Below are positions 36,786 through 49,700 of a stretch of 64,000 nucleotides of DNA, piece by piece. Position 1 is the stretch's first letter. Every line of letters starts with the position of its first letter. A program made the translations under genes and the position numbers. The notes beneath the pieces are model-generated. The model saw only the letters and a list, made by a program, of their open reading frames with translations, was not told where the DNA came from and did no database searches. Source of the stretch: Agroathelia rolfsii (Eukaryota > Basidiomycota > Agaricomycetes > Amylocorticiales > Amylocorticiaceae); NCBI GenBank assembly GCA_018343915.1, contig JABRWF010000008.1, forward strand, positions 1,922,001 to 1,986,000, given 5' to 3'.

Positions 36786-37686
36786 CCTATGTTGATTCTG
36801 CTAGGACATTACGATCTTTACTCAAGAGAGGCTCCGGGTTATAGATATGGGTGCGCATGTGTGTCTTATCATTCCTACAACAACCACCGACCGGTCTGAG
36901 CCAAAGTGATCCGATATTCCGACCTTGAGTTGCGTTAAATGATCCTAATCATCATAATGAACAAAGGGAGTCGCCATGCATCAAGGGCGGAGAACATGAT
37001 GACGTGCACATGCATCAAATGGTGACTCCGGTGGTCTAGATGAAGTTGAAATCCATCATGATCCTTCTTTTTCTTTGTTAGTTCTGTCATTTCTGAAGGC
37101 CACTCAGGCGCTCAGAGCGCCTGAAGTCAGTCATGGTTGATATATATACGTTGATACATTAGCAGGTTGCCTTTTTGCTATTTTGGGCTGGGTAGTAGAT
37201 ACCGATATTCGGGCTGGTATGTCATAAATGTTTAGCTCCCTGCCAACTTGGATGCGCAATCGTAAGTATCGTTTATGTCGGGCTCAAGCTCCTGTATTAT
37301 GATGTCCACTCCTAGTGTATGCTTTGAAATCTGCAATATTAAGTCACTGGCTTTTAAGTTCCTGATTCGGCTAATGTAATACTGTAAACGCATGCTGAGG
37401 GACGGTAAATAGCCTGAGCAGTCAGCATAAATGAACTAGTTCCGCTTGTACATTACTAACTGTATTTGAAGTCAAGGGTTGAAAAAATTGTTGAAACGCT
37501 GAAGCAATATTGAAATAGTTCCGATCAGTGTTCGGAAGCAAAGCACTAATCAGAAGACACGTGATGTGACGAGACGTGGCGCGCAAGTCAAGTGTCTCAT
37601 AGAAACAAATCTTTTCTCAAGGCAACCCACTCCACACTCTACTTATCTCACGGCTCACGACCATACGGCTCTTCTAATATATCAAA
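36786..37686. other. Intergenic before TRAP-alpha-like gene
   Basis: No gene is supported. The right end holds the promoter of the next gene. Confidence 0.45.
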
Positions 37687-38863
37687 TATGCGGTTCCAAT
37701 ATCTCTTCGCAGCTTTGGCTGCTGCTTTAGGCGTTTCTGCCGGTGGGTGCAATGAGAGGTCTCAGTATGTCAGTCAGACCAGAACTAAACAACACAACCT
37801 GGAATGCAACAGTATCGGTCTTTACCTCGGACGAGCCTGACATTTCGGTCACTGCTTCATTCCCGGAGAGCAATCCATTCGGTCGTATGTTTCTCTAGTC
37901 GCGTTCATCATAAAACGTCCAACCTGACTCTACTCCTTAATAGACGTGGTTAACGGCGAGAAGAACTCGCTCAGCCTGGTAATCGAAAATAACTCGGACA
38001 GGAACATCACACTGCTCTCAGCTGCAGGTTCATTCCATGATGTGAACACTGGCAAGACACTGAGGAATGTACGTGCCACCTACAACTGTATTCTCTTGAC
38101 GTAACGTTGACCCTCTTGCATGACCAGACCTCTACACTAAGTTATAACATTCCTCTCATTCAAAACTCCAAGATTGCTCTGCCATACAGCTTCTACAGCG
38201 AGTGAGTCCTCGGAGAGTCGTAATTAATCTTTTACTAATTTCATTACAGGTTCAAGGTATATATGCTAAGTGTATAGTATTGACATACTGTATCTAATGA
38301 TCTGTTTTTAGCCTGGAGAACTCCGTCTGAACATTTGGGTTGACCACACTGTTGATGTCCGTATTTCATGTAGTTTCTTGATTTCGTTACATTCTAATTT
38401 GGTCTTGCATACAGGATGAAAAATACCGTGTTGTGGCCTACGATTCTCTTGTCACCGTCGTTGAGCCCGAAATATCCATTTTTGACCTGAAGCTGTACGC
38501 GAACTGTTTCTTGCTATTTGCATAACACTAACTTAACTCCGAATGAATAGTCTTTCCACCTACTTGATGCTTTTCGGCCTCCTTGGTGGCTTGAGCTACT
38601 TCGCATACTTGACTTACTTCCCCCAGGCCAGCAAGCCAGCTCGCACCAAACCCAGTACATCGGAGATCTCTGCTCCCGTCGGCACGGTCACCGCTACGGG
38701 CGCGGGTGGCTTTGAGGAGAGCTGGATTCCCGAGCACCACTTCAAGAAGCCCAAGGCTATCAACAGGAAGAAGAGCGGTGCAGTCAACAGCGGCGATGAG
38801 CTCAGCAATACCGATGCCAGTGGCACGGAAAGCTCCAAGAAAAAGAAGGGCGGTCGCAAGTAA
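37687..38863 (+). CDS. TRAP-alpha / Irc22-like ER membrane protein
   Basis: Associated with the ER translocon in the TRAP family. The product starts with a signal peptide (MRFQYLFAALAAALGVSAG). A lumenal beta-type domain follows, built from several small exons: DEPDISVTASFPESNPFG, VVNGEKNSLSLVIENNSDRN, LSYNIPLIQNSKIALPYSFY, PGELRLNIWVDHTVD and YRVVAYDSLVTVVEPEISIF. One TM helix (LSTYLMLFGLLGGLSYFAYL) and a short cytosolic tail rich in Lys (SSKKKKGGRK) complete it. This order is that of TRAP-alpha and yeast Irc22. The junction after the signal peptide needs a 31-nt intron, shorter than usual, so that border is uncertain. Confidence 0.82.
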
Positions 38864-39267
38864 TCTGAGCGATTACTGGGAATTTAGGACGCCTTTGTAG
38901 GTCTGGAGGATAGTGATTTACTGGACAACATCAGAGTGAAGATTTATTTGTTTTGGGTCTGCTTTGAAGCTTGTGTTTCACATATGTTCCAGTTTTGAGT
39001 ACCTCATTGTCGAGATCTAATTTAAATGTTTGAATAATGAATGCATTTGGCGGGATACAGTTCAAAAGACAGGTTATGCAGTGTGGAGTACTGATCAATA
39101 TTTTCCGGCGAAGCTAGAGATGTTTTTGATGATCCAACATCGCATCGGCTTTTACAGGATGGCAAGTGCTGGTGCGTCTTTGAATATACTCAGGCCCAAG
39201 CTCCTAGTCTATGAGGTCAATTCAAGCGTAAAATAAGGGTACATATGACCACGGATATATTGAAGCT
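38864..39267. other. Intergenic between convergent genes
   Basis: 3' flanks of the TRAP-alpha-like and complex I genes. No other feature is seen. Confidence 0.45.
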
Positions 39268-39652
39268 CTAGATGTCAATGTGCTTGTACCCCTTCACCTG
39301 AGGGTAGTTGAGTTCATTAGCATCTCCGTGCTCATACATTTACACGTTAAGCCGCCCACTCACCCTGCTATCCCTCATCATGGCAATGTATTTCTCAGAG
39401 AGCCATCTGCAATTTTCGTAGTGGTTAACACCCTCAGTTCTGTGGCATTTCGCAAGTTCATCCGCAACAAGTCGCGCCTCCATAGAGCGGACCCAGTCCT
39501 CGCGCAATTTCTGTTCCCGTTCGCGGAGGCGGGCTTTATTTCATAAGTGCGGGAAAGAGTTTATTATTTTTAGGTTAGTTCCAGGTAAGCCACTAGAGTT
39601 TCGAGATGCGCCTGCCTTTGAGCTGGGAGACTGCAGATTCGTCAATGGCCAT
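39268..39652 (-). CDS. Complex I PDSW/NDUFB10-like subunit
   Basis: Accessory subunit of mitochondrial NADH:ubiquinone oxidoreductase. Minus-strand exons 39533-39364 and 39297-39268 join in phase, giving ARLREREQKLREDWVRSMEA, then KCHRTEGVNHYENCRWLSEK, YIAMMRDSR and VKGYKHIDI at the end. The Cys pair spaced CX12C and the final Gly-Tyr-Lys segment are as in fungal PDSW proteins. The proposed first exon begins at 39652 (MAIDESAVSQLKGRR), but no ordinary GT donor there gives the right phase; a GC donor after SQLK would. The start is therefore tentative. Confidence 0.62.
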
Positions 39653-42117
39653 AGCTGGAGAGAATATGTTTGGGTAATGGAGAGACGGACGAGACGATGC
39701 GGGTTCGGAGCAGCTGCCGTGTCGGGAAACGGGAGATTCTATATTTGGTAATCCTACGGTCTGTTCGCGGCGTGCGTCTCGGGTTGACTTGAACTGTTCC
39801 GAGTCTGTTCAATACTCGCCAGGAAGTCGTTACGGCAAAGCCTGACTACGCCTGGTATAATTCAAAGGCAAAGCTCTTTCAGTCAGACTTCCCCTTTAAT
39901 CCCAACATTATTCCGGCAATACACGTTCGCTAAATTCCTCGATCACAATCTGAGGTCTGAGGCACGGCGCCGCGATGACAGTCTATTAGGCTCTCACATA
40001 CTACTACTGCTGGCTGTCGAGTTTCAATAGCAGCATACGACGGTCTCGGGCAAATGGTAAACGAAGTGTCTAGTGCTTATGCTCATCTTATAGCCAACGA
40101 ATCGTAGCTCGTGCATTGTTGGTTACCTTTCTCATATACCCATCTCCCTAAGGAACTTGAAATCGCGATAATTCCATTTTAATAGCGTGATGCTGTGACA
40201 CTTGCATTCGCCAGTCCTATGGCTTCTCCAGACAGATACGCTAAAGCAATGCACTGGACATCGTCTTAGGATCAGTTCATGACTAACGCGTTGCAAAATA
40301 AAGCGACTGGATGGGGTATTCCTCACCCTGTTCTTATCTATGGACTAGTGCTCGATATCTGCCATCCCTCGTATTCATCTGCACCCATATCTGGGAGTAT
40401 GGCTACACCGTGCTGACGTGAAAAACAAGGTGTTCCGGTACACTAATTTCAATCAATCTTGGTTTCTTAGTATGTAGGCGATTATAGTACAAGACTTTCG
40501 AACTATTGGCTGAATCCTGGTCAAAAACCCGAACCGAAGGCGACAAATATAGCGAAATAATTGGCTGACGAATGTTGGCTGTGTTGGAAACAACCTTGGT
40601 TTGCTCACAACTCTCCAGCTTGGCATACAATTCAGGCCCCCAGCGACTTTAAGAACATGATACCAAATTTGATCTGACGCCATCATCATCATCATCATCA
40701 TCATCGCATAGCATGGCTAATAACAAGTCGAGAATTCCTGAGGATGCACAGCTGAGGCCTGCGGAAGGGGTTGCGTTAGTCACTGCGATTAACAACATTA
40801 CAATAGGAGATAAAGAATTTCGTATGTCTTTTCTCGGACCACTTTTCTTTCAAACACTGATACTATTTCTTCAGCTGCATCAAACTCGCTCAGGCTTGTT
40901 GATGCCCGGATCAATATAGAATCCGTAGATGAGGCATTGCCCGCGTCGGAGGGACTTAGAATAGTGTCTTCTTCGGCAAATACTAGTCACGACAACTTGA
41001 AGTGTGAAAGTATTTACATGTTCTCTTATGCATTGATGCTATTGGCTTAATAATTTCGTTCAATTATGTCCACCACCCTTGTTCACGGTTAGATACGGAC
41101 AACCGACAGGATTAAGTGACCGAATACCCCTCCCTAAGAGTAAACTCAGTCGCAAGAGGTGACGACACAGTAGAGTTGGCCCAAGAGCTGAACAACCTAA
41201 ACACCAAAATCGTTGTTTACGCCGTTTACATCCACTAACCAGCAAGAGATTGAGATTCTGGATCCCGAGATCTGAGTCTGTCGTCTCCATCCCGCTCCTC
41301 AGTGGGTATGAACTCGCGGATATCTTTTCTCAGGCCTGGAATATTGCTGGAACACTTGCGAATCACTCCCACTTAGTAGGATGTCAGCTTCGTCCTATCG
41401 CGAGTGTGTATCTAATAGCACCAGTATTGTCTCTCATACAATCGAGCGCGTCTGGTGACACCTATTTTACATCCAGGTTCTTGTTCCTATTCTCTTTGCC
41501 GATAATCATATCCTTGTTTTTCTCTTCTCTTGATACTACCATTACGGCACCTCTGTAGGACTGTAGCCAGAAATGTTTTTGATCCAATGAAATGAGAAAT
41601 AAACAACCGAAGTAACTTTCCTGATCAAGCTTTGGCTCGAGAACTCGACAGATCTGAGCCTGCTTACCGTACGTTGGTCCTCGTGATATTATTGGTGTCA
41701 TGTCCAACTAAAAGTCAACTTGAATACCAGTGCTTCGTTGTCAGCTTGTTACCGACATGGCACTCACAACTTAATTATCATTCATACCTAGATGATTAGA
41801 TCCGAACATCATTCTCTTCAAAGTTGAGACTTCATATAGCATGAAATGTACCCCAGCATTTTGTGTTTTGTCTTCCCATGCGCCGACCCGAAGACACCGG
41901 CCCGGAGCAAGAGTAAAATCGGAACCAAGCTTGTCATGAGTCAGTCTCATCCGTCCCATTAGCACTGTCACTGTAACAGCTACTACTCCCGGCGAGCAAT
42001 CAACTTCAAGTTAAGATCAATCTGATTGATGCTAAGCGGCCACAAACAAACGGCTTAAAACCAGGTTACCAGCATTGCATGAGGGACATTTCTATCTCAC
42101 ATCGTGAACAAATTGCG
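39653..42117. other. Long region without a firm gene
   Basis: Short possible exons occur: 40713-40818 (MANNKSRIPEDAQLRPAEGV...) with a donor at its end, and 41109-41238 in one frame (VARGDDTVELAQELNNL). I could not join them to a gene or recognise a family; they may be a relic or a small lineage-specific gene. A (CAT)8 microsatellite lies at 40681-40704. Confidence 0.35.
40681..40704 (+). repeat. (CAT)8 microsatellite
   Basis: Eight perfect trinucleotide units directly upstream of a short ORF starting at 40713. Confidence 0.95.
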
Positions 42118-44413
42118 ATGAATCCCCAATGTGCCAAGTGCAAGAGATCTCATAGCACAAGGGACGAAACGTTGCTCACGTGTTGTTACTGCTCAATGTC
42201 TTGGCATAATGGTGAGTACTAGCCCTTAGTAAAACTATTCTATCGAGTCAAACCATCTTATATGGAATTATGTATATATATCATGTTGATGCGTTTTGCT
42301 ACTAGTCTGCCATGTGCCTCGCGTCAGCAACTTAGAGCTCTTGGACTTGATCTACCTGAATCGTCACGAAGAGAAGATCGACTTCACTCGCTGCGGTTGG
42401 AGCTGCAGCAACTGCAAGGCTTTAATTAAGACATCGAGTCCCGAGGTTTGTTGCATTTATAGTTAAAAGTTATAAATATTTTATCACCTCCGTTTTCTTA
42501 GCAATCAACCTCATCTCTGAAAGGCCCTGCTAATACAAGGGAAAACAGTCACCTTTTAAGCTCCTCGGGAAGTGATCGCTCGCAATGGCCTAAACAGACG
42601 GCTCGAAAGGGTGCAACTCGTGATCAATGGCGCATTGACTGGGATGAATCTAGCGATTATGATGATATTGAGACCATGGATCCTTTATTGGGGCGGACAA
42701 AGCAGACCGCTCGGAAGAGCACAACTTCCGATCTGTGGTATACTGATGACGAGCTTAGCGACGGTGATGAGATTGACACTCTGGATTTTGCCTCCAACCT
42801 CATAAAGAAGACGGCTATCACTCCACGGTCCACTAATGAGCCCCATGGCATCTCCGGCAGAGGGGGAATTGAATCCTCCTCAAAGTTGAAGCAGCCCAGC
42901 CCGTCTACTAGCTCTCGGTAAGTACCCCAATGTCCTGCCTAATTCATCGTCGCAGTCGACACTGAAACAAATTATCAATCCAAAAGACCAAAACAGACGG
43001 CTCGAAAAGGTTCAACCTCTGATCCATGGTATACCGAGGACGACGCCGAATTTAGTGGTATGGCTGAAATTGAAGCGATTGCCTTCTCCTCACGTTACGA
43101 CTATCCTCGCTCTCCAGCTGCCTCAAATTTTGATGTTTGTTAGATTTTCGAAACAATGTCACATAGCAGCTTATGATCTTCCTCGCAGTCATATGATGCG
43201 TTGTTTGCTTTGACGAAAGCATTCGAACTGCAATCAATCTCTCCTAATCCGTCACGGTCAGATCACGCGCCAGGGCGCAAAAGACAAACTGCTCGAAAAG
43301 CTTCTACTTCTGTTCGAAGTATGTGGGATGATATATCTCTGATTTCCGTTAGAACACCCGAAATAACTGCTTCATAATTCAGGTTCTCATTCTTGGAGTC
43401 CTACGTCGGTTTCGACTCAAAATAACTCACTACCAATGGTGAGTAAAATCCTCAAATTAGTCGACTATGGGCTGGATTTGAGTTTAAACGCCCATATATT
43501 ATATCATGTACAGGACGCTTCCGTAAGAGATCAACGGACCATTCAAAAAGGCCCTGTACAAAACCGAAATCATGGTGTGTCCGGCGATAGAGCTGGAACC
43601 CAAGCTTTGGACCGTCCTGGCTCCCTCCCTCTCCACCATGGTCCTCCAGTGCAGATGGATTCGCCGGTTTGTTGTATATAATATATTAATATGCGATGAA
43701 ATCTCTTATGTTTCCCCTCACTGTAGCATTCAAGTCCCTCTTGGAACAATTCCTCAAGAGATTTCGGACATTTTTTTTCTGATATGTCAGGACATGCTCG
43801 GGCTCCTTCCGGAAAGAAACAGACAGCTCGGAAGGGTACGAATTACGATTCAGGACCTGCAAAAAATCGTAATACAGTTGCTCAGGTTCATACGATCAGC
43901 TCTCCTCATATGATGCCTGTACAAGCGATTGGAAATGCTGGCGCTCGTGATCCTTGGAGTTCAGATTACTACAACACAACTATCGAGGCGCAGACCATCA
44001 ATTCTCCTTCCACGCGATCCATTCAGACTGCTCGGAAAACTACAACCTCCAATCCTTGGCTTAAGAATACTTCCATCGCAAGCCAACCTAGGACATCAGC
44101 TCCCTTCACAGCTGCCAGAACGGGCTGGGCCAGCGCGCAGAAGCCATCTATGACCGAAGCTAAAACACGCGAAATCCGGAACATAGTTAATCCTGCTCAT
44201 ATCACAAACGATAATCATGATGGCTCCATTGCGTGGTGGGTCAATGCGAGAGAAATGGCCACGTCGAGCACGAATAACTCCGGCTCGCATGCATCAGGCC
44301 CGCGGAAGAAGGGCGGAAGAAAGAAAGGACAGGCCAGACACATCGGCGGTCAAGAGATGGGGAACTCTGGGTTCACTTTTGTCTCGCGGAACTGGGCCTC
44401 CGAAAGAACTTGA
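42118..44413 (+). CDS. PHD-finger protein with six histone H3 tail-like repeats
   Basis: Eight exons (42118-42211, 42306-42445, 42502-42917, 42987-43134, 43189-43318, 43383-43438, 43514-43666, 43727-44413) join in phase to 607 residues. The N-terminus is a canonical PHD zinc finger: C5-C8-C22-C25-H30-C33-C65-C68, with W29 before the His and W63 two before C65. A long, probably disordered middle part carries QTARK six times, at about residues 110, 146, 220, 299, 411 and 479; each is preceded by K, R or I and followed by G, S, G, A, G and T. Copy 2 (42694-42723) reads RTKQTARKST, identical to H3 residues 2-11. The C-terminus has DGSIAWWVNAREM, a basic PRKKGGRKKGQAR nuclear-type signal and GFTFVSRNWASERT, shared with the neighbour at 45027. 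PHD fingers read H3 tails; the role of the mimic is inference. Confidence 0.85.
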
Positions 44414-45026
44414 GCATGAGGCTTCAAGATTTAGCTCAATGCCATAAAGGTCACCGATTGTTCGATGGATGATTTTGTACTACTAGTATACGCATAAAGG
44501 TGTAGCTACTACTCAAAGTGGCATATCACATAGGTATCTCGGTAGCGGCTACTCTAATGGGCACATGGTAGCCGGATGTCATATAGTACGCAACTACTGG
44601 CATCCCTTCGATAGATTGAAGGGAGTTTCCAGCCAGAATTTAACTTTTCTCTCCATGAATAGGGTGACAGAAAAGGAGCTGCGACGCATAGATTGAAAAA
44701 ATTAACAGTGATACCAGGCACAAAGAAAAAGTGAAGTGGCGACAAAATTAGGAGCAAGTGAAGAGAGACGACGCCAGGGAACATAGTGTCCCGCCAACCG
44801 ACGCCAACCGAGGACGCATCGACGTACCGAAGACCATGATGCATGATGCGTGACTGTGTGACCTGTGTGTGACTCTCGGGTGTTATGTGTAGCCACGGCC
44901 AATTTGAATTTTGAACATTTAAATTCTTTTGGAGACTCATTGGCATCAATAGAAACATTATCAATATCTAGCGCTGTTATAGATAATAGCATTCGCCTCT
45001 TTGATCTCGTGCTATCCACAAACGCA
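44414..45026. other. Intergenic between PHD paralogues
   Basis: Presumably the terminator of the first and promoter of the second paralogue. No further feature is seen. Confidence 0.45.
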
Positions 45027-46488
45027 ATGTCCCTTCCATGCATCGCGTGCAAGCAAGCACACAGCACACCAAGGGCATTCTTGCTCACATGTTGCGACTG
45101 CTCGATCACTTGGCATCATGGTCAGTCTCATTGCATGTTGTTGCACAAAGCCATGTTCGCCTACAGCATTCCCTAAATCTGCTCTGTTCAATCTATCCCA
45201 GTCTGTCATACACCACCTGTTAGCAATCAAGAGTTGATTAATATGATTAAAGCTGCCAGTTGCGTTCCCCGTCTACTGCCAACACCGTCGTTCCTGCACT
45301 GTATCATGATAGTAACTGTCCCTTTTTTGAAGCTAAAGGTGAGGTTGATGGGAGTCTAAGTGACTGGAGCTGTAGTAGCTGCAAAGGTTCACATTGAATA
45401 CCACTACAATTGATTAAATTCGCCGAGCTCAACGGACTGGACTAGGGGTTAGTGCTCCCAAGCTAGAATGGCAAACGAATTTAGCGGTAAGTTGACTTGA
45501 GACCCACCGATTAGAGACATTGTGTATTTATTGTCTTTTTGATAGTCAAATCTTACGTCACGGGCTTCTGCGATGCAGGCCAGCCATTTGAGTTATACAC
45601 CCGCCAAACAGTCCAGTCTGACTGCTCGGAAAACCGCAACTTCGGAGCCACAGCATATCTATGAACTCAGTGATGACGATGAAATTGAGGTTATAGATAC
45701 TCTGCCTCCTTCCGCTGTTGCTGCCCAGAACCAACCAAATGAATCGGTTAGTTGTTAGTTAAATCTCCTAAATCAATGAAAAATTAAAACCTCTTTTTCA
45801 GTCAAACCCCGCTCTCAGCACGTATAGCAGAAAGACTATACACCTACCCTCCAGCTCCTTGAGCCATCATTCAACTGGGAGGTCAATTGAGACCTCTCGA
45901 AAGGATGTGTCTCCTGCCTCACTGTTCGCCAATAAATCTGGCGATAGCCCTGAGATTGAGATCATCAAATCTTTTCCTCCCGTATCTGTCAGCTCAACCC
46001 AGGCCGAAGCTGAAGTTCGACGGGAGCATTCCAGTACCGTGGAATTGGAGGTGGAGGATATGTATGGAGAAGAATGGATTGGCCGCAATCAAACGCCTCC
46101 TGACAACGCACCAGTCCAGCCTATCCCAACTCCATCCAGGGGGGCAAGCCACCGTAGTACACCAATACTCAGAGCGGAGGGCGATGAGATTAGACCACAT
46201 ACTGGTCAACGCGCAACACATCCCGAAAACATCATATCTCACGGAACCTGCACAGGTCCCGAAAATGATGGCTCCATAGTCTGGTGGGTGTACACGAGGG
46301 AGAGAGCTATGTATGAGTCGAGCTCAACTGGTTCCACCGCACATGTACGTATAAATAAGACGGGAGGAAGAACGAAAGTACAGGCTAGGCGCCTTCAAGC
46401 CGCTCATCAATATCCAGAGAAAGTTGGGTTCACTTTTGTTCTGAAGGACTGGGTTGTTGCTCGGACTCGAGAATTGTCTGAGGATTGA
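45027..46488 (+). CDS. Second PHD-type paralogue, possibly disrupted
   Basis: Exon 1 (45027-45120) is 94 nt, as in the paralogue, and encodes CIACKQAHSTPRAFLLTCCD with CSITWHH; exon 2 from 45203 gives VCHTPPVSNQELI. The last zinc ligands WSCSSCK (45369-45389) are in frame only if an intron of about 75 nt is removed. Beyond it a TGA (around 45396) sits where the paralogue is open, and the join to exon 3 (45546-45746) does not fit in phase. Exons 45546-45746 and 45802-46488 are clean. They encode one H3-like motif (LTARKTATSEP), an acidic YELSDDDEIEVIDTLPPSA segment, and the shared tail DGSIVWWVYTRERAM ... GFTFVLKDWVVARTRE. Either the 5' part uses unusual splicing or the gene is decaying. Confidence 0.6.
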
Positions 46489-46722
46489 TATAATTAAACC
46501 TGAGCCATGACCAAATCCATTTGCCTTTCATGTTGTGTCATCTAAGCAGAATTTACAAGGATTGCGAGAAGCAGCTGGATTACTGGGCTAAAGCTGGCCG
46601 AAAGTAGCTTGCATAGGCGACTTAGAGTGAGCACTGAGAAAGCCGTAAGACATCAAATGGATCAAATCTCAACAAAATTTAACATCCATGAACATCTCTA
46701 CTAATGACTAAAACATTACAAT

Positions 46723-49700
46723 TCACTGTATTTGAACTATCAATACACTCAAGGACCATGAAAGGCTTTCGTAAGTGAACTTAGAGCCCGTCTTGATCTT
46801 TGAGTATACCGGAATCGCAGCAGTGGGAGTAGCTGGCGTGTTTGCAGTCGTTGCATTGCCAGTGAGGACAACGGAAGTTCCAGTCTCTGAGACGGAATCA
46901 AATGGCAGATCAAAGTTAAGTGCTACACTGTTGTTCCCCACATTGGCAATCTAGAAGCAAGATATGCATGGTTCGGTACTGAATCGTCTTATACCTTCAC
47001 TGGAGTGAAATGTCGTACCTTGATGTAAATCTCATGGGAGCTCGTGTTACTAGTAACACTCCAGAACAACGTCCCATTGGAAGAGGGAAGTGTACTAGGC
47101 AAATACTCGTCTCCAGGATAGATTCCAAAAAGTCTTTGGACGCTAAATAGCATTACCTTAGTCACAACAATACTTGAGTATGAAAGCTACCGCGCACTAA
47201 TAAGAGGTCGAGGGATAAATGCTACCAGCATCAAAACTAATCAATTTTGGCTTCACAATTTGAGCATTGAGATTCTGGGCATATATTATAAGGCATTAAT
47301 GCCATCGCTTATGATAAGACTGATGAACTGACCGTAAGCAAGGGGGCATATGCAGCAGCAAAGATGATGTCAGCATTCCGCTCAAAACCTGTTTTGTAAG
47401 AGCTATACGTATAATGTGCGTGGATAGGACAATCAAAGTACTCACCCGTCATGTAAGCTGCCTCGGAGACACTGCTCTCAATATTTGCGTAGGGAAGTTC
47501 ACCAGCTGCCGCAGTGGAGCTGATGCTCTTGAGTACATTTTTATGATAGAACTATAAAAATTTAATAGCATACACGCAAGCATATTCACCCTGAAAATAG
47601 GTAGTTCCGTTTCTCTAGTGCATAATTTTGCGTGAGAGTTGACGATTTTACAAAGGGACATCGTAATACCTCATAGCTGTCGAACAAAAAGACGTTCGAG
47701 GAGAACCAAGACGCAGATTCGTACACGTGAAGATCCCACTAAACCATTGTTAAATTCATAAAGTGAGACCTAAGGATAGTTTATATCCAAACCTTGAGAG
47801 GAGTTGGGGTCAGCTTTGGACCGGAGGGATAGGACGTAGCAATAAGTTCTGATATCCAAATTGGGTAAGGTTAATTATCTGTGCATGATGATAGGCATAC
47901 GAAGGTCCGGGAAGGCAGCACTGATATTGCCTGCGAAATCTTGCCACCTGTAGGGATAAGTTCCTTGTGCAAAGAAATCTTTTTACAAAACAGTAAGTTG
48001 TACAATTTGAAGGGCATATCAAGCTTTACAATGAACCTTCGTTCCCAATTTCTACGTATTTCAAAGTAAATGGCTCTTGACGACCTAAGGAAGCTCTCAG
48101 CGCAGCTATTGACAGGCATATAAGTTTTTTTTTTCAATTATTCTGAGGGAAGCAAATCAAAAACTTACCCGGCGCACTCTGGGAAGGGTCCCCGACAACA
48201 AAGTTGATTTGATCAATAGCCTGTTGAATGTAAGGCGCAAGCTCGTCCTCCGGTAAGCTTACGCCATCCAATACGTATCCATCCCAAACTAGAGAAAATT
48301 GAATTATAAGAGAATTTGATTAAATGTCCATCTTACCTCCCATGATTGGTTCCATACCGGAGTCCTCACACCAGTATAGGTACTCGAGAAGCCCAAGGCC
48401 ATCAGTATTGATATATCCCCACTATCAAACGTTATAGATGCAAATAAATATCTCATATGGCTTTACTCACCGTGCCGAGACGTCCTAAAAATGGGTGAAT
48501 TAGACTAACTACAGTGCATTTTAGTAGCGCACAAGCATACCTGGTCGATCGACAAGGGGACCAACTGTCGCATTCCATTGCCAACGAGTGCCAGTGCTCT
48601 CACCCTGTTACCATGTATCTTAGCCACTTTCATAAAAGCAGATTCTGGGAATTTCGAACCTCCTATTTATATATATATATAGACTGGGTTAGAGGACTAC
48701 AGAAATCGTCATCAGGAAAGACGCACCAAATTGTTTCCGCCTGGGAATCTCCAGAACTTCGGTTGGGTAGCAATCAAGATCTCTGCAAGATCAATCCGCA
48801 TCCCATTTTCTCGATTTTTGAATGTAGGTGGGAAAAGCGAAAACATCGCAAAGTGGATTTTTTCGCCTGCTGCATCTGGGATTGAGACAGTGAAGCTGTT
48901 GTTTGTTGAACTAGGCGAGCCAGTTGCTTCCAAAGCTAGGTTAACTTGAATCCAGTCCGTTTGACTACCGCTTAATTCGGTAGTGGTAGATCAATATATG
49001 CTTCCAGACTCTCCTGTAAGTGCAATCACCGCTTTCCCGGCGTATTTTGAAGCGCTGGGGAAGCGGTAATAAAAGGATACGTTGTATGTCCACGATGAGT
49101 TAACCTTTATGCCTTTTAAATGTGTTAAGAGCTATCGGGCTAATGATGAAAGAGAAACATTACCCCAATAGCCGCTGTTTGCTATTTAGCAAAAAAGGTT
49201 AGATAAGTGGCCTAACAGGAAGGAGCGACGAAAAACGGACCAAAACCGCTGTATCCGGTGGCACCTGATGGTATGTTTACCTCTAGAGCGTTCGGTAAAG
49301 CTGAAGATACAGCGTCCGCGACAACTGTAATATTTGATCCATTCACGGAAGACCAGGCCGTCAAGGCATCACTGGTGCCGGGTGTCACTTGCTGAAAAGC
49401 GCGATTCTGTAAAACTGGCTCCTTATGTATCAATAATCCGAGATAGCTAGGAAAGCAAAACTAATCTCACGCTCTGCATAAAGCCCACCATCCCCACTCT
49501 GATAAAACAAGTTTAAGACAAAAAAAAAAAAGTTTTACAGCTGAAAGTACTGTACATACTATGCAGTAATCATCAGCGAGACGTTGTAGATAGATTACAA
49601 ACTGGTACTAACTCTGATGTCCTGTTTCACATTTGAGTATGGTTATGATATTTATTCAAGTTATAAATATGATCAGAATATTGGATTTGGCGGAAGGATT

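Noticed and set aside
47576..47590. 15-nt micro-exon for the GH51 nucleophile
   Set aside because: An upstream acceptor gives a better 39-nt exon whose residues match the family before GEYA.
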